A DNA stretch of 20,843 nt, taken from RGIG8709 sp045575975 (lineage in GTDB: Bacteria > Bacillota > Clostridia > Monoglobales > Monoglobaceae). How positions within the stretch are numbered: the first letter of the stretch is position 1; each line of letters starts with the position of its first letter. Location of the stretch: positions 1-20,843 of the forward strand of contig JAZNFO010000022.1 in the NCBI GenBank assembly GCA_045575975.1, in the 5' to 3' direction. The notes beneath the pieces were generated by a model that worked only from the letters and a program-made list of their open reading frames with translations, made no database searches and was not told the origin of the DNA. This document shows positions 1-7,498 of the stretch, in pieces. Position numbers and translations under genes: made by a program.

Positions 1-98
1 AAAACGCAGGTAATCCTTTGTGGATTACCGAGGCTTTTACCGAAGCAAGAACGAAAATCAGTCCTTGAAAAGCGGGATTCAGGTTGCCGGCTTTCAGC
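1..98 (+). repeat. Partial copy of the 159-nt structured repeat element (5' half off window)
   Basis: This is the 3' half of an element that is complete at 13922-14080. Shared parts are the apical hairpin GGTAATCC-TTTGT-GGATTACC (9-29), the GCAAGAACG motif (45-53) and the AAAATCA that follows it. The outer arm (about 78-98) is only partly alike, with TTGCCGG against TTGCTGT. The last stem pair differs between copies (A here, G at 14009), but both can pair with U, so the hairpin is kept. It lies just beyond the stop codon of the capsid gene. Its strand is given by similarity to the complete copy; the transcribed strand is unknown. The right end is set by alignment and may be off by a few bases. 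Confidence 0.75.
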
Positions 99-103
99 TT
101 AGT

Positions 104-1333
104 TTATCCAACTGAAGAACAGGTTTCAATTCTTCTGATAAAGGCTTCAACAAGTCTTTCTGCAGCCCTTGTTGCCTTCCAGCCAACTGTGGCTCTCTGG
201 TTGAGGGCATCCTCTGTTCCGCCTGAGCCAAGCTGTTTAACAATATACTGAAGACCGCCGCCCTCAATTTCTGTTACGCCGTAAGCATTTTCTGCAAGAA
301 TAAGAGTTGAATAAACATCTCTGCCCAATAAGCCTGCCTCACCAGGGCAAATCTTAGCCCCTTCATCAATTTCGATATTTCTGTCAAATGCAAGAAAAAT
401 GCTATCACTCTGTTTGTTTGTGTCTATAATTGTGCATATTTGACCCTCGATATTAACAGTTCTTCCTTTAAGCAATTCAAGCTCCTCATCGGAAAGCTTT
501 TCACTTATAGAGGCATAGTTTTCGTTTAAATAACAGTCGGAAGTCAATGTTGGATATTTTTCAACAAGTGGTGCTGCCTTGAAAACCTTAGCCTCTGTTG
601 TTTCCACAAAACGAACGCCTGCAATTTTACCGATTTCACCCTCATACATATCTTTTGGATCTGAATATGTTTTAACATTCTGCCATGCAGGATCACTCAT
701 TAAGTCATAAGCAACATCAGGGTGGATAATGGCAACAAAGCTGTCACCAATTTTTTCTGCATTCTGGTTTTTAAGGTATCTCACAGCTTTTCTGATAGCA
801 TCAACTGTTAAATAGTTGTTACCGTTTGCAAAACCGCCTCTTAAAAGACCTCTTGAATTTATAACATCGGAATCACCGTACTGAACAGAAGTTCCACCGT
901 TTAAGATTTCTCTTGTGATAGTGTCAAGTGTTGCACCAGCCTGAGCACCAAGAAGTTTTGTTGCCTGAACCATATTGTTATCAATTGCGGTAAGCTTTAA
1001 CATATCAGTTAGTGTTATGTATCCGCCATACTGCTTAACCTGTGCTGTTACAGTTGAAACAGAAAGGCTCTGTCCGTCTGGGGTTACACCCTCTGTAATA
1101 GGCTGTGTGAGCTTTGGAAGCGGTGAATATTTTCTGAATTCAATCTGCTTTCCGCCATTTTTCGGAATAGGATGCTTCTGTGCAAACTGTTCGTGAACAA
1201 GCTTTGGCGCTGCATTGTCGATTAAGTAATCTGAATAATATTTTTTCATTTCATCAGTTAAGCCTGATGATTCTGTTGTGTTTGGGTTCAGCTCTGCAAA
1301 AAGCTGAAGATTAAAAGTTTTTTCATTTCTCAT
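104..1333 (-). CDS. Phage major capsid protein, N4-gp56 family
   Basis: A 409-residue protein forming the phage head shell. It matches N4-gp56-family capsid proteins through the conserved core: HPIPKNGGKQIEFRKYSPLP (about 54-73), TEGVTPDGQSL, QYGGYITLTDML, the LDTITREILNGGT helix, the AIIHPDVAYDLM segment, YEGEIGKIAGVRFVET, and the C-terminal QRATVGWKATRAAERLVEAF. An insertion of about 80 residues (about 250-335) lies between the VRFVETTEAK segment and the DVYSTLILAENAYG segment, probably an added surface domain. The N-terminus MRNEKTFNLQLFAEL resembles the Prp cleavage site of ribosomal protein L27 (NLQFF-A), predicting removal of the first 12 residues by the Prp encoded two genes upstream. 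The start has an AGAGGAA ribosome binding site 8 nt away. It is the last complete phage gene in the window. Confidence 0.93.
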   Translation of the reverse strand: MRNEKTFNLQLFAELNPNTTESSGLTDEMKKYYSDYLIDNAAPKLVHEQFAQKHPIPKNGGKQIEFRKYSPLPKLTQPITEGVTPDGQSLSVSTVTAQVKQYGGYITLTDMLKLTAIDNNMVQATKLLGAQAGATLDTITREILNGGTSVQYGDSDVINSRGLLRGGFANGNNYLTVDAIRKAVRYLKNQNAEKIGDSFVAIIHPDVAYDLMSDPAWQNVKTYSDPKDMYEGEIGKIAGVRFVETTEAKVFKAAPLVEKYPTLTSDCYLNENYASISEKLSDEELELLKGRTVNIEGQICTIIDTNKQSDSIFLAFDRNIEIDEGAKICPGEAGLLGRDVYSTLILAENAYGVTEIEGGGLQYIVKQLGSGGTEDALNQRATVGWKATRAAERLVEAFIRRIETCSSVG

Positions 1334-1379
1334 TTTTTCATTTCCTCTCTAAAATTAATTTTTCATTTCGGTTGTGTGT

Positions 1380-1826
1380 TTAGAAACGAATAGTTTCTCC
1401 ACGCTGAGCTCTTTTTGCAAGCTCCTGTCTGTCCTTTCTGGAAAGAGCATAAACTCCTGATTTGAAGATAGCACTGTCTGTACCAACACTTCCGTTTTCA
1501 ACAGGTCTTTTTTTCTTTGGCTCATCTTTTTTGCCTTTTTTCAAAGCATCTTCAAGATGAGTTGCCTCAAATGCAGTTTTCATATCAAGGCCTGCCTCAA
1601 CAAGCTTTCTGAAAACATCATTTGAAAGCTCTTTTTCAAGGCTGAAATCAGGATAAGTTTTTTGAAGCTCTGCCTCTTCCTTTAAAAGGGCATTTTCAAA
1701 TTCTCTCACCTTGTAGCCTTTAAGCGCATCTTCATAATCAGCTTTTCTCTTGTCCTCTCTGCTTAGAAGTTCCTCAAGAATTGCAACTATTTCAGAAAGC
1801 TTTTCTTTCCCTTTGTTTTCTTTCAT
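1380..1826 (-). CDS. Putative phage scaffold protein
   Basis: A 148-residue, highly charged, mostly helical protein with no membrane segment. Its position between protease and major capsid protein is where tailed phages encode the scaffold. Residues 1-70 are likely coiled coil. The segment TYPDFSLEKELSNDVFRKLVEAGLDMKTAFEATH resembles a region common in phage capsid-assembly proteins of this gene order. A lysine-rich stretch (about 95-110) and a basic C-terminal tail could contact the capsid protein. No NLQFF-type Prp site is visible, unlike in the capsid protein. The start is supported by the strong AAAGGAGGTG site 7 nt upstream. Function is inferred from position and composition. Confidence 0.65.
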   Translation of the reverse strand: MKENKGKEKLSEIVAILEELLSREDKRKADYEDALKGYKVREFENALLKEEAELQKTYPDFSLEKELSNDVFRKLVEAGLDMKTAFEATHLEDALKKGKKDEPKKKRPVENGSVGTDSAIFKSGVYALSRKDRQELAKRAQRGETIRF

Positions 1827-1873
1827 TCATTTTCACCTCCTTTCGCGTTGCCAAAGGCAACATATCGCATCCG

Positions 1874-2179
1874 TCAGGATATGTTCTCCACCCTCACATA
1901 TTCGGGATATGCCCCCGCAAGACGCATAAACCCCGAAAGAAGCATCAAATATGCTCCCTCTTCCCTTTCCCCTCCCAGAAAGCTCACCGCCCCAAAGCCA
2001 CTTTCTTCCCTTTTGGAAAGTATCTCTCCCCCGCAGTCTTCAAGCATTGCCACAAGATATAAAAACCCTGCCGAGGCTGCGGCACACACCAAATCCTCTC
2101 CTCTTGGAGCAGAGCCTGAATGACCTTTTATCTCCACAGAAAAATAATTTTCTTTTCTTTCAAATCGGGCATTAATCAT
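1874..2179 (-). CDS. Prp-family cysteine protease, phage-encoded
   Basis: A 101-residue protein of the ribosomal-processing cysteine protease family (YsxB/Prp). The signature GHSGSAPRGEDLVCAAASAGF supplies the catalytic pair His20 and Cys32, with the same 12-residue spacing as the His22/Cys34 pair of Staphylococcus Prp. Length matches the family. Cellular Prp removes the N-terminal extension of ribosomal protein L27, and phage 80alpha uses the host enzyme to trim head proteins. Here the gene sits between portal and scaffold, the usual place of a head maturation protease, and its start overlaps the portal stop by 8 nt. The likely substrate is the capsid protein two genes downstream. A host copy should lie elsewhere beside rpmA (L27); no L27 gene is in this window. 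Confidence 0.9.
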   Translation of the reverse strand: MINARFERKENYFSVEIKGHSGSAPRGEDLVCAAASAGFLYLVAMLEDCGGEILSKREESGFGAVSFLGGEREEGAYLMLLSGFMRLAGAYPEYVRVENIS

Positions 2180-3779
2180 TTTTTGCTACGCTTTGGCTTT
2201 CTTTAAAATCTCTTTCGATTTTTCTTATTTCCTCTTTCACCTGTGCCTTGCCGTCAAAATCCATAATCTCAATTGCCGCAAGGGACTGACTTGCATACTG
2301 GGGATTGAAAAAGCCAAGCTTATACATTTCCTTTGCCAGCTCGTTCTGGGAAAGCTTTGAATATGTGCTTTTTTTCTGAGGCTTAATGGCAATATCAAAA
2401 ACCGTCTCCCCTTCTTTTTCCCCTTTTTCATAGCTTATAAAGTCATAGCCTCCGCCCTCGCCTGTTATACGGAAAACCCTTGTTTCGTCATAAAACTGCT
2501 TTATGAGGTCGATAATAAGGTATCCGATTTTTGTGTAGGCACGGTATGATGTTTCGATTATGTCTCTGCTTGTTTTATTTCCTGCCTCCTGAAGAGCCGC
2601 AATTGCCGCTGCCGCAGTTACGCCCTGACTTGTTGAACCCTGGGAGAAATCTCTGTTTCCGCTGGTTTCCTTAAGCTCGTCAATCTTCATTGAAAGAACG
2701 GAAAGAACATTTCCCGAAACGGGAGAAACATCAATTCTGCGGAGTCTTTCCTCGTCAAGTGCCCCCTCAACATGAACAATGGGCTTTGACCAGTCAAGAA
2801 ATTCCTCCTCGTTTATTCCGCTTCCGTTTTTTGCAAAATAACGGACTCTTGCAGACATAACCGAATTTTCTAAGATTGCCTGATTTAATCTGTCAATGTA
2901 CATCTGGGGACTTTTCATAACGGATATAAGACCGAAACCGCAGGGTGTTCCCTCTAAGGGGTACATTTTGTCAAACACAACGGGGTATTTCCCGTGGTCA
3001 TAAAGACCTTTTTCCCTGTATTCTGCTTCGTTTTCCGTTGCAAAAAGAACCTCTCTGCCCGTGAACTTACAAAAGTGAAGAATGTTTTTCCCATCCTTGT
3101 TCTTTTTCTTGTAATACCAGTCAACAACTGCACTTTTGTTTTTTGTGTCTCTCTGTGTATCATAAGCATATTCCTTAATATCAAGGCTCACACCGTCTGA
3201 AATAATCTTCTTATCAGGATACATTTTTCTAAGATTTTCAGTATTTTCAAGAGAGACTATAAAAAGGTTTTCGCTTTTTTGAATGTCCGAAACCCCAGGC
3301 TCCCAGAAAAGGTTCAAAAGGTCAATTCTTGAAAGCTCAACATCTCCCTTGCCCCCTGCCTTTTCTTCGTTCCAGAAAACCCCGAAGGCTGATGTGCCGT
3401 GCTTTAATTTATACCACCAGTTGTCTGAATAAATTTCCTCAAACCCATTATTTTCAATAACAACGGGAATAATTTTGGAAAGCATATCCGCCTCTTTTTC
3501 GTCCCCTTTTTCTCTTGGAAGAACATTTGGCTCGGGGTAGTTGTCCATAGCATCTGCGTGCTTGTTTGCAATGGAATTGAACATCCAGGCAGACACAGGC
3601 TCGCATCTTTCAGGACTTTCAGGATTTTTGAAAATCTCCCAGTGCCTCATCTTCCACCATTTTTCCTCTTCAATAATTTTCGCCTCCAGAGGAAGCTTTG
3701 CCGACTTGTATTCTTTCAGAATATCTGTGGCTCTTTCAATTTCTGCACTGCCAATCGGCAGTCTTTCTTGATTATTCAT
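2172..3779 (-). CDS. Phage portal protein
   Basis: A 535-residue portal subunit, the ring at the capsid vertex through which DNA is packaged. Recognisable parts are the N-terminal helical region with EKWWKMRHWEIF, the SAWMFNSIANKHADAMDNYPEPNVLPRE segment, WWYKLKHGTSAFGVFWN, the segment around LSRIDLLNLFWEPG, and the C-terminal stem region with TSGNRDFSQGSTSQGVTAAAAIAALQEAG, typical of Firmicutes phage portals of the P22-like type. The start chosen is MNNQERLPIG, with TAAGGAGG just upstream. A longer reading to 3905 exists but translates the repeats in the intergenic gap. The last 8 nt overlap Prp. The upstream neighbour is the large terminase, 238 bp away rather than abutting. Confidence 0.9.
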   Translation of the reverse strand: MNNQERLPIGSAEIERATDILKEYKSAKLPLEAKIIEEEKWWKMRHWEIFKNPESPERCEPVSAWMFNSIANKHADAMDNYPEPNVLPREKGDEKEADMLSKIIPVVIENNGFEEIYSDNWWYKLKHGTSAFGVFWNEEKAGGKGDVELSRIDLLNLFWEPGVSDIQKSENLFIVSLENTENLRKMYPDKKIISDGVSLDIKEYAYDTQRDTKNKSAVVDWYYKKKNKDGKNILHFCKFTGREVLFATENEAEYREKGLYDHGKYPVVFDKMYPLEGTPCGFGLISVMKSPQMYIDRLNQAILENSVMSARVRYFAKNGSGINEEEFLDWSKPIVHVEGALDEERLRRIDVSPVSGNVLSVLSMKIDELKETSGNRDFSQGSTSQGVTAAAAIAALQEAGNKTSRDIIETSYRAYTKIGYLIIDLIKQFYDETRVFRITGEGGGYDFISYEKGEKEGETVFDIAIKPQKKSTYSKLSQNELAKEMYKLGFFNPQYASQSLAAIEIMDFDGKAQVKEEIRKIERDFKESQSVAKND

Positions 3780-3800
3780 TTTTTCCTCCTTAATTTTTTT

Positions 3801-3827
3801 CTCGGAACGGATAAATCCGTTCCCTAC
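3801..3827 (+). repeat. Dispersed palindromic repeat, copy 1
   Basis: The core GGAACGGATAAATCCGTTCC (3804-3823) has perfect 9-bp arms around AA and is followed by CTAC. It is identical over 27 bp to the copy at 3926-3952 and related to copies at 6865-6891 and 11871-11971. Confidence 0.85.
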
Positions 3828-3925
3828 TCGGGGCGTCAGGAACTGCCACCCCCTACAGCCCCGCAGGGGGCTTGCACCTTGTAGGTGCACCTCTTCACTC
3901 TTCACTATTCACTATTCACTCTTCA

Positions 3926-3952
3926 CTCGGAACGGATAAATCCGTTCCCTAC
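3926..3952 (+). repeat. Dispersed palindromic repeat, copy 2
   Basis: An exact second copy of the 27-bp repeat at 3801-3827, in the same orientation and 125 bp away. The tandem CACTATT/CACTCTT stretch lies immediately to its left. Confidence 0.85.
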
Positions 3953-3976
3953 GATATATTTGACATTTCAGTATTT

Positions 3977-4004
3977 CGTAGGGGATGGCCTCCCGGACAT
4001 CCCG
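3977..4004 (-). repeat. Dispersed palindromic repeat, diverged inverted copy
   Basis: Read on the minus strand this is CGGGATGT...CATCCCCTACG, with GGGATG/CATCCC arms, a longer GC-rich centre and the family's terminal CCTAC. The bases to its right (CCGCTATAAA) also follow the decayed copy near 11970, which supports a common origin. Confidence 0.55.
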
Positions 4005-4017
4005 CTATAAATTTCCC

Positions 4018-5460
4018 CTACAGCCTCACATTTCTCTCATAGGGCACATATCCTCCCGCCAAATCAAGGGGGTCAAAAAGCTTTTTCTCCTTTTTCTCCT
4101 CTCTGAATGCGGAAATGGGATATTCCATAAGCACATACCGAAGCTCGTCATAAATATGGTCTTCCATATCCGAATTTATGTCCTCCACATTAATTTCGCT
4201 GTAGCAAAGGGCAGGAACTGTCCTTATAAAATGTTTACAGCTTGAGAAAACATAAAGCATAGGTATTCCCCTCTCATCAAAGCTGAGACGGTTATGAACC
4301 TGCATTTTCCCCGCAAGTCTCTGGTGCTTTCCCCTTTCAAAATAAACCTTTTTCTTTTCCATAAGGGATGCAATTGATGTTTCTGCTCCTCTGTCATCTG
4401 AAAAGATAGCAGGGTCCGCAATGCCCGTTATGTGCCTGCCTTTTAAGTTTTCGTCAGCCTCTTCAATCCGTCTTATTTCCTCTGCAACCCGCTCAGGCTC
4501 CCACCTGACGCCCTGATTGGGAACAGAAGTGCATCCGTAAAGCTCTCTTATGCGGTAAATTCTTCTGTCCGAATCCACCGCATACCACCCCACCGAAAAG
4601 GGCCTTGAATACCCCCAGTCAAAGCCACGGTAAATCCGCCATGTGTCGGGAATTTTAAAGGGGGTTATAACATGGGTTGAAATTCTGTCATCATAGTGGG
4701 CTGCATCGTTTCGCCATTCGGAGAAAACCTGCCCCGAAAAGCTGTCCCAGTCCCCGTATAAAAGTGCCTTTTTTTCTGCCTCGGGAAGCATGGCAAGGTT
4801 TGCCAGATAATCAGGCTCAGCCTCAAGGAGTGCCTTGTTGTCAAAAACCGTTGAGGGAACAAAAATTCTGCTCCTTTCAATGGAAATTTCTTTGCCCTCA
4901 GGGGTTTTCACCTTGTAGTTTTCCTTTATGGGAGTCATTGGCGGAGCCTTTGAAATAAACCTTTCCTTAACCCAGGAATGTCCCACACCTCCTGGGTTTG
5001 CGCTTGCCCTTATATAAACTCTTGTACCCTTTCCCGAGGGGCGGTTTCGGGAAAAGAGATAGCTGTATTCATCCCAGGAAAAGTGTGTCAGCTCATCAAA
5101 GGCAATAAAGTCATATGCCTTTCCCTGATACTGGGTTTTGTCCCCCGAATACTGCATAGAGCCAAAATATATTTTTGCCCCTGAGGGAAATGTCCACATA
5201 TGCTTTGTCTCGTTATAAACGGCACCTGCCACCGCCCCCTTATAATATTTCTTGGATTTTTCCACAAGCTCTGAAAGCTGGGGATAGGTTTTTCGGAGGA
5301 TAAGAGCCTTGTAATGGGGTATATGTACCTGACGGAGTGCCTCGATGACAAGGGCATCCGACTTTCCGCCCCCTGCAGCACCGCCGTAAAGAGCCTCGTA
5401 TTCCTCCCTTGCCATAAACTCCGCCTGCCTTGGCTGAGGAGTCCACAAAATATTACTCAT
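4018..5460 (-). CDS. Phage terminase large subunit
   Basis: A 480-residue packaging motor. The ATPase domain is N-terminal, with Walker A GGAAGGGKS (26-34), Walker B FIAFDE ending in Asp122-Glu123, and the coupling region RASANPGG. The C-terminal RNase H-like nuclease domain follows, with RGFDWGYSRPFSVGW (first acidic residue Asp), GIADPAIF and a late DHIYDELRY segment supplying further acids. Length is normal. The start overlaps the end of the small terminase gene by 8 nt, indicating translational coupling. Both domains are intact, so the gene does not look degraded. The downstream 238-bp repeat-rich gap before the portal is unusual. Confidence 0.95.
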   Translation of the reverse strand: MSNILWTPQPRQAEFMAREEYEALYGGAAGGGKSDALVIEALRQVHIPHYKALILRKTYPQLSELVEKSKKYYKGAVAGAVYNETKHMWTFPSGAKIYFGSMQYSGDKTQYQGKAYDFIAFDELTHFSWDEYSYLFSRNRPSGKGTRVYIRASANPGGVGHSWVKERFISKAPPMTPIKENYKVKTPEGKEISIERSRIFVPSTVFDNKALLEAEPDYLANLAMLPEAEKKALLYGDWDSFSGQVFSEWRNDAAHYDDRISTHVITPFKIPDTWRIYRGFDWGYSRPFSVGWYAVDSDRRIYRIRELYGCTSVPNQGVRWEPERVAEEIRRIEEADENLKGRHITGIADPAIFSDDRGAETSIASLMEKKKVYFERGKHQRLAGKMQVHNRLSFDERGIPMLYVFSSCKHFIRTVPALCYSEINVEDINSDMEDHIYDELRYVLMEYPISAFREEKKEKKLFDPLDLAGGYVPYERNVRL

Positions 5461-5815
5461 TCTTATCCCGCCCCTTTATTTTTGCTATGGGAATTTCGAT
5501 TATTCCGCCTCCGCCTTTATCCCCGTCGCCTTTTTCGCTCTTTTCATTCCAAAGCTCGGGACACCTGTTTTTCAGCCAGAAGGTCTGGGCGGTCAGGCTT
5601 GGTGGAACACTTTGCTCTTCCCACACCTCCTGAAGAGTCTCCTCCTCCACCTTTTTCTCCCTTTCGTCATAGCCCGATTTTTTCAACTTGTGATATTTCT
5701 TAACCTTAACCGTGTAGCCAAGGGCAAGCTTTAAAAGTGCATCCTCAACAAGTCTGTCCGCCGCCTCAAGCCGCATTTCTTCTTTGGTTTTTCTTTTTCT
5801 CTTTATTTTCTTCAT
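5453..5815 (-). CDS. Putative phage terminase small subunit
   Basis: A 120-residue basic protein immediately upstream of, and overlapping, the large terminase. The N-terminus is strongly basic (KKIKRKRKTKEEM). The middle segment ALGYTVKVKKYHKLKKSGYD and the later PSLTAQTFWLKNRCPELWNEK are typical of small-terminase-like proteins of Firmicutes phages, in which a statement of the type FWLKNR.P..W ends the core domain. The C-terminal tail is glycine-rich and probably flexible. The family's role is to recognise the packaging site on phage DNA and load the large subunit. The start overlaps the upstream gene by 4 nt (ATGA). Assignment rests on position plus these motifs. Confidence 0.75.
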   Translation of the reverse strand: MKKIKRKRKTKEEMRLEAADRLVEDALLKLALGYTVKVKKYHKLKKSGYDEREKKVEEETLQEVWEEQSVPPSLTAQTFWLKNRCPELWNEKSEKGDGDKGGGGIIEIPIAKIKGRDKNE

Positions 5816-6066
5816 ATTTTTATCAGTTTTAAAATTTCTCCCATCCTTTTATGGTAGTCTTCAGCCGAAAGATTATCTTTTTCTTTAAGCTTTTCCCCAA
5901 GATATAAGATAACCGCCTCATAAATCTTCAAAAGCTCATATATGCCCTCTTCCTTTTCTTTCTGTCTTTCCAGCTTAAGCTCTAAGTATTCGCATCTTTT
6001 TATAAGCTTTTTAAGCTCGTCCTTTAACAGCCTTCGTTTTATAAAAAATTTTTTAACCCTCTTCAC
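5812..6066 (-). CDS. Small basic coiled-coil phage protein, unknown function
   Basis: An 84-residue protein in the chosen reading. It starts at GTG (6066) with GGAGGAG (6074-6080) 7 nt upstream; TTG at 6069 is an alternative, and a longer frame to 6111 lacks such a site and overlaps the previous gene further. The sequence is rich in Lys, Glu and Leu, with one long helix (RRLLKDELKKLIKRCEYLELKLERQKEKEEG) likely to form a coiled coil and a second helix near the C-terminus. No catalytic motif was seen. It overlaps its upstream neighbour by 14 nt and its downstream neighbour, the small terminase, by 4 nt. Not recognised as a known family. Confidence 0.6.
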   Translation of the reverse strand: MKRVKKFFIKRRLLKDELKKLIKRCEYLELKLERQKEKEEGIYELLKIYEAVILYLGEKLKEKDNLSAEDYHKRMGEILKLIKI

Positions 6067-6847
6067 CAAGCATCTCCTCCAATATCTTTTTTTGAAAATC
6101 TGTGTAATCATGTGTGTTTGTGTCCTGATAGTTAATAAATCTGCTTTTTTTAGGCGCCGCCTTTTTATTTTCGCCGTCTTCCTTTGCCCAGCGTTTTATC
6201 AAAAGATAAAAATCCTTGTATTCTTTTCCCGAAAGCTCCACATATTCATCAACCCTTTTTATGTAATCGCAAAGCCTCTTTTCTCCAAGAGCCGATAAAA
6301 GCTTTTCGTATTTCTCCTTTTCCAGCCTGACATTTTTATATTCACCAAAAATAAGCTCTTCATTTTCGGGAGCGGGCGGGGTTTCTTTACTCTCCTCTTC
6401 TTTACTTTTCTTTACTTTACTTTGTTTTGAAATGTTAACATTTTCACCCAAATTGTAAACAGAAAGGTTTGAAAAGTCATCAGGAGAAACAAGAAGATAT
6501 TCTTCTGAAACCTTAATTTCCTTTCGTCTTTCCCCACATTTGAAAAACCGCTTTTGCACCCCCTCGGAGGAAAGTATTTTGTGCTTTTCAAAAAGCATTT
6601 TATCAAATATTCCCCGCTCAACTGCCTTTTTTATAATGTCCATAACAAAATCAGACCTCACTCCGACTTCTGATGCAAATAAAAGACAAACATCCTCGTC
6701 AAAAACCTTAAAATATCCCTCGCCAGAATATATGCTCTGCCAGATTTTAATTAAAACTGCAAAACCCTCAAGTCCCGTCTCCGCCTCAAATAACCTGACT
6801 GAGTCGTTCATATGACAGTTAAGCGGAAAATATTCAAGTCCTTTCAT
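6053..6847 (-). CDS. Phage replication protein with DUF4373 (Lin1244/Lin1753-like) N-terminal domain
   Basis: A 264-residue protein. The N-terminus GLEYFPLNCHMNDSVRLFEAETGLEGFAVLIKIWQSIYSGEGYF is typical of the DUF4373/Lin1244-Lin1753 domain, a winged-helix-like module at the front of many Firmicutes phage replisome organiser or primosomal proteins. The middle (about 150-180) is a low-complexity Lys/Glu/Pro linker. The C-terminal half (about 185-264) is helical and resembles the DnaD-like or helicase-loader tail of such proteins. It is probably the only replication gene of this phage block; no helicase or polymerase follows. The start has the strong AGAGGTGAT site. It leads the operon that runs into the terminase genes. 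Confidence 0.75.
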   Translation of the reverse strand: MKGLEYFPLNCHMNDSVRLFEAETGLEGFAVLIKIWQSIYSGEGYFKVFDEDVCLLFASEVGVRSDFVMDIIKKAVERGIFDKMLFEKHKILSSEGVQKRFFKCGERRKEIKVSEEYLLVSPDDFSNLSVYNLGENVNISKQSKVKKSKEEESKETPPAPENEELIFGEYKNVRLEKEKYEKLLSALGEKRLCDYIKRVDEYVELSGKEYKDFYLLIKRWAKEDGENKKAAPKKSRFINYQDTNTHDYTDFQKKILEEMLGEEG

Positions 6848-6864
6848 ATCATCACCTCTTTTCC

Positions 6865-6891
6865 CGGGAGGATGTGGACATCGTCCCCTAC
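6865..6891 (+). repeat. Dispersed palindromic repeat, diverged copy
   Basis: Arms GGGAGGATGT and ACATCGTCCC pair with one mismatch around a GG loop, and the family's CCTAC follows. It has the architecture of the repeats at 3801, 3926 and 11871, with different arm sequences. It lies between two phage genes. Confidence 0.55.
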
Positions 6892-6902
6892 ATCCTCTCT
6901 CT

Positions 6903-7118
6903 TCACTTTTTCACTATTCCGTACCACTGGCAAACACAGTCAAAAGAGCAGAAGATGTTTCCTGCATCATCTTCAAAATATTCCATATCCTCATATATGT
7001 TGCCACGGCATCCGGGCATTGTGCATTCGCCAATTATTTCTTCCTCATATTCACCATAAATTTTCTTAATCCATTTTTCCTTTTCCCTTAAACAGATGTC
7101 ATTTTCTTTTTTCTTCAT
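6903..7118 (-). CDS. Small putative zinc-binding phage protein
   Basis: A 71-residue protein. The central CTMPGC (Cys-x4-Cys) and later FCSFDCVCQW (Cys-x3-Cys, plus one more Cys) suggest a small zinc ribbon or treble-clef fold. The N-terminal 30 residues are charged and helical. It follows the Cro-like gene and precedes the replication gene, a usual place for small accessory early proteins. A good ribosome binding site (AAAGGAGG) precedes the ATG. No specific family is recognised, and the role (DNA or protein binding) cannot be told from sequence. Confidence 0.65.
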   Translation of the reverse strand: MKKKENDICLREKEKWIKKIYGEYEEEIIGECTMPGCRGNIYEDMEYFEDDAGNIFCSFDCVCQWYGIVKK

Positions 7119-7171
7119 TTTAATTTTTCCCTTTCACCCTCCTTTCGTTTCCCATTTCTGGGATTTCCAGC

Positions 7172-7369
7172 CTAAAAAAATTTTATTTTCTCTTCTCCTT
7201 TTTCAATGCCGAGATAGCAAAAAAGTGCTTCCAGTTCGTGAATATAAAGCGGTTTTCTCCCCTTTAATTTTTGTTTAAGCTCTTTTTTGCTAACCCCTAA
7301 AACCCTTGCCATATCAACGATTTTAAGTTTTTGCCTTTTTGCTTTTGACATAATTTTTCTATATTTCAT
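7172..7369 (-). CDS. Cro-like HTH regulator, first gene of the leftward phage operon
   Basis: A 65-residue protein with a helix-turn-helix. KIVDMARVLGVSKKELKQKLKGRKPLYIHELEALFCYLGI fits an XRE/Cro-type DNA-binding domain, with the turn around VLGVS. There is no second domain. It starts at ATG 7369, preceded by a GGGGGGA-rich ribosome binding site. It is divergent from the CI-like repressor, and the space between them carries both promoters and three operator-like motifs. By analogy with lambdoid switches it should repress the repressor promoter and tune early transcription. The regulatory relation is inferred. Confidence 0.75.
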   Translation of the reverse strand: MKYRKIMSKAKRQKLKIVDMARVLGVSKKELKQKLKGRKPLYIHELEALFCYLGIEKGEEKIKFF

Positions 7370-7424
7370 TTTAATTTCCCCCCGGATAAGTTTTATCTTT
7401 TATTGCGACTTTTTTCTTGTCTCA

Positions 7425-7440
7425 TTTTTGGGATAATTTT
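7425..7440. promoter_or_regulatory. Operator-like motif 1 in the cro/cI interval
   Basis: TTTTTGGGATAATTTT lies just downstream of the leftward -10 box, over the expected start of the cro transcript. Similar motifs occur at 7474-7489 and 7504-7519. Confidence 0.45.
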
Positions 7441-7469
7441 ACTATAACACTTTTGTTTGTATTTGTCAA
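7441..7469 (-). promoter_or_regulatory. Leftward phage early promoter (sigma-A type)
   Basis: On the minus strand, TTGACA (7464-7469) is separated by 17 nt from TATAGT (7441-7446). This near-consensus promoter drives the cro-like gene and probably the whole leftward phage operon. Confidence 0.85.
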
Positions 7470-7473
7470 CCCA

Positions 7474-7489
7474 TTTTTGAGAAATTTTT
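7474..7489. promoter_or_regulatory. Operator-like motif 2 in the cro/cI interval
   Basis: TTTTTGAGAAATTTTT lies just upstream of the leftward -35 box, in the middle of the divergent interval. It differs from motif 1 at few positions. Confidence 0.45.
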
Positions 7490-7498
7490 ATTTTTATA

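Larger units (their letters stand above)
3780..4017. repeat. Repeat-filled gap inside the phage packaging operon
   Basis: This non-coding gap separates terminase from portal, while most phage genes around it overlap or lie within about 60 bp. It contains two identical 27-bp palindromic repeats (3801-3827 and 3926-3952), a related imperfect one (3977-4004), a GC-rich stretch with small inverted repeats (about 3840-3890) and a short tandem stretch of CACTATT/CACTCTT units (about 3893-3925). Apart from the portal ribosome binding site at the left end, no phage signal was recognised. Confidence 0.8.

Noticed and set aside
3780..3905. N-terminal extension of the portal protein by 42 residues.
   Set aside because: It translates the dispersed palindromic repeat and adjacent GC-rich repeat, while a strong ribosome binding site (TAAGGAGG) supports the start at 3779.
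3893..3925. CRISPR-like repeats in the CACTATT/CACTCTT stretch.
   Set aside because: The units are short and tandem without spacers; this is a microsatellite-like run, and no cas gene is present.
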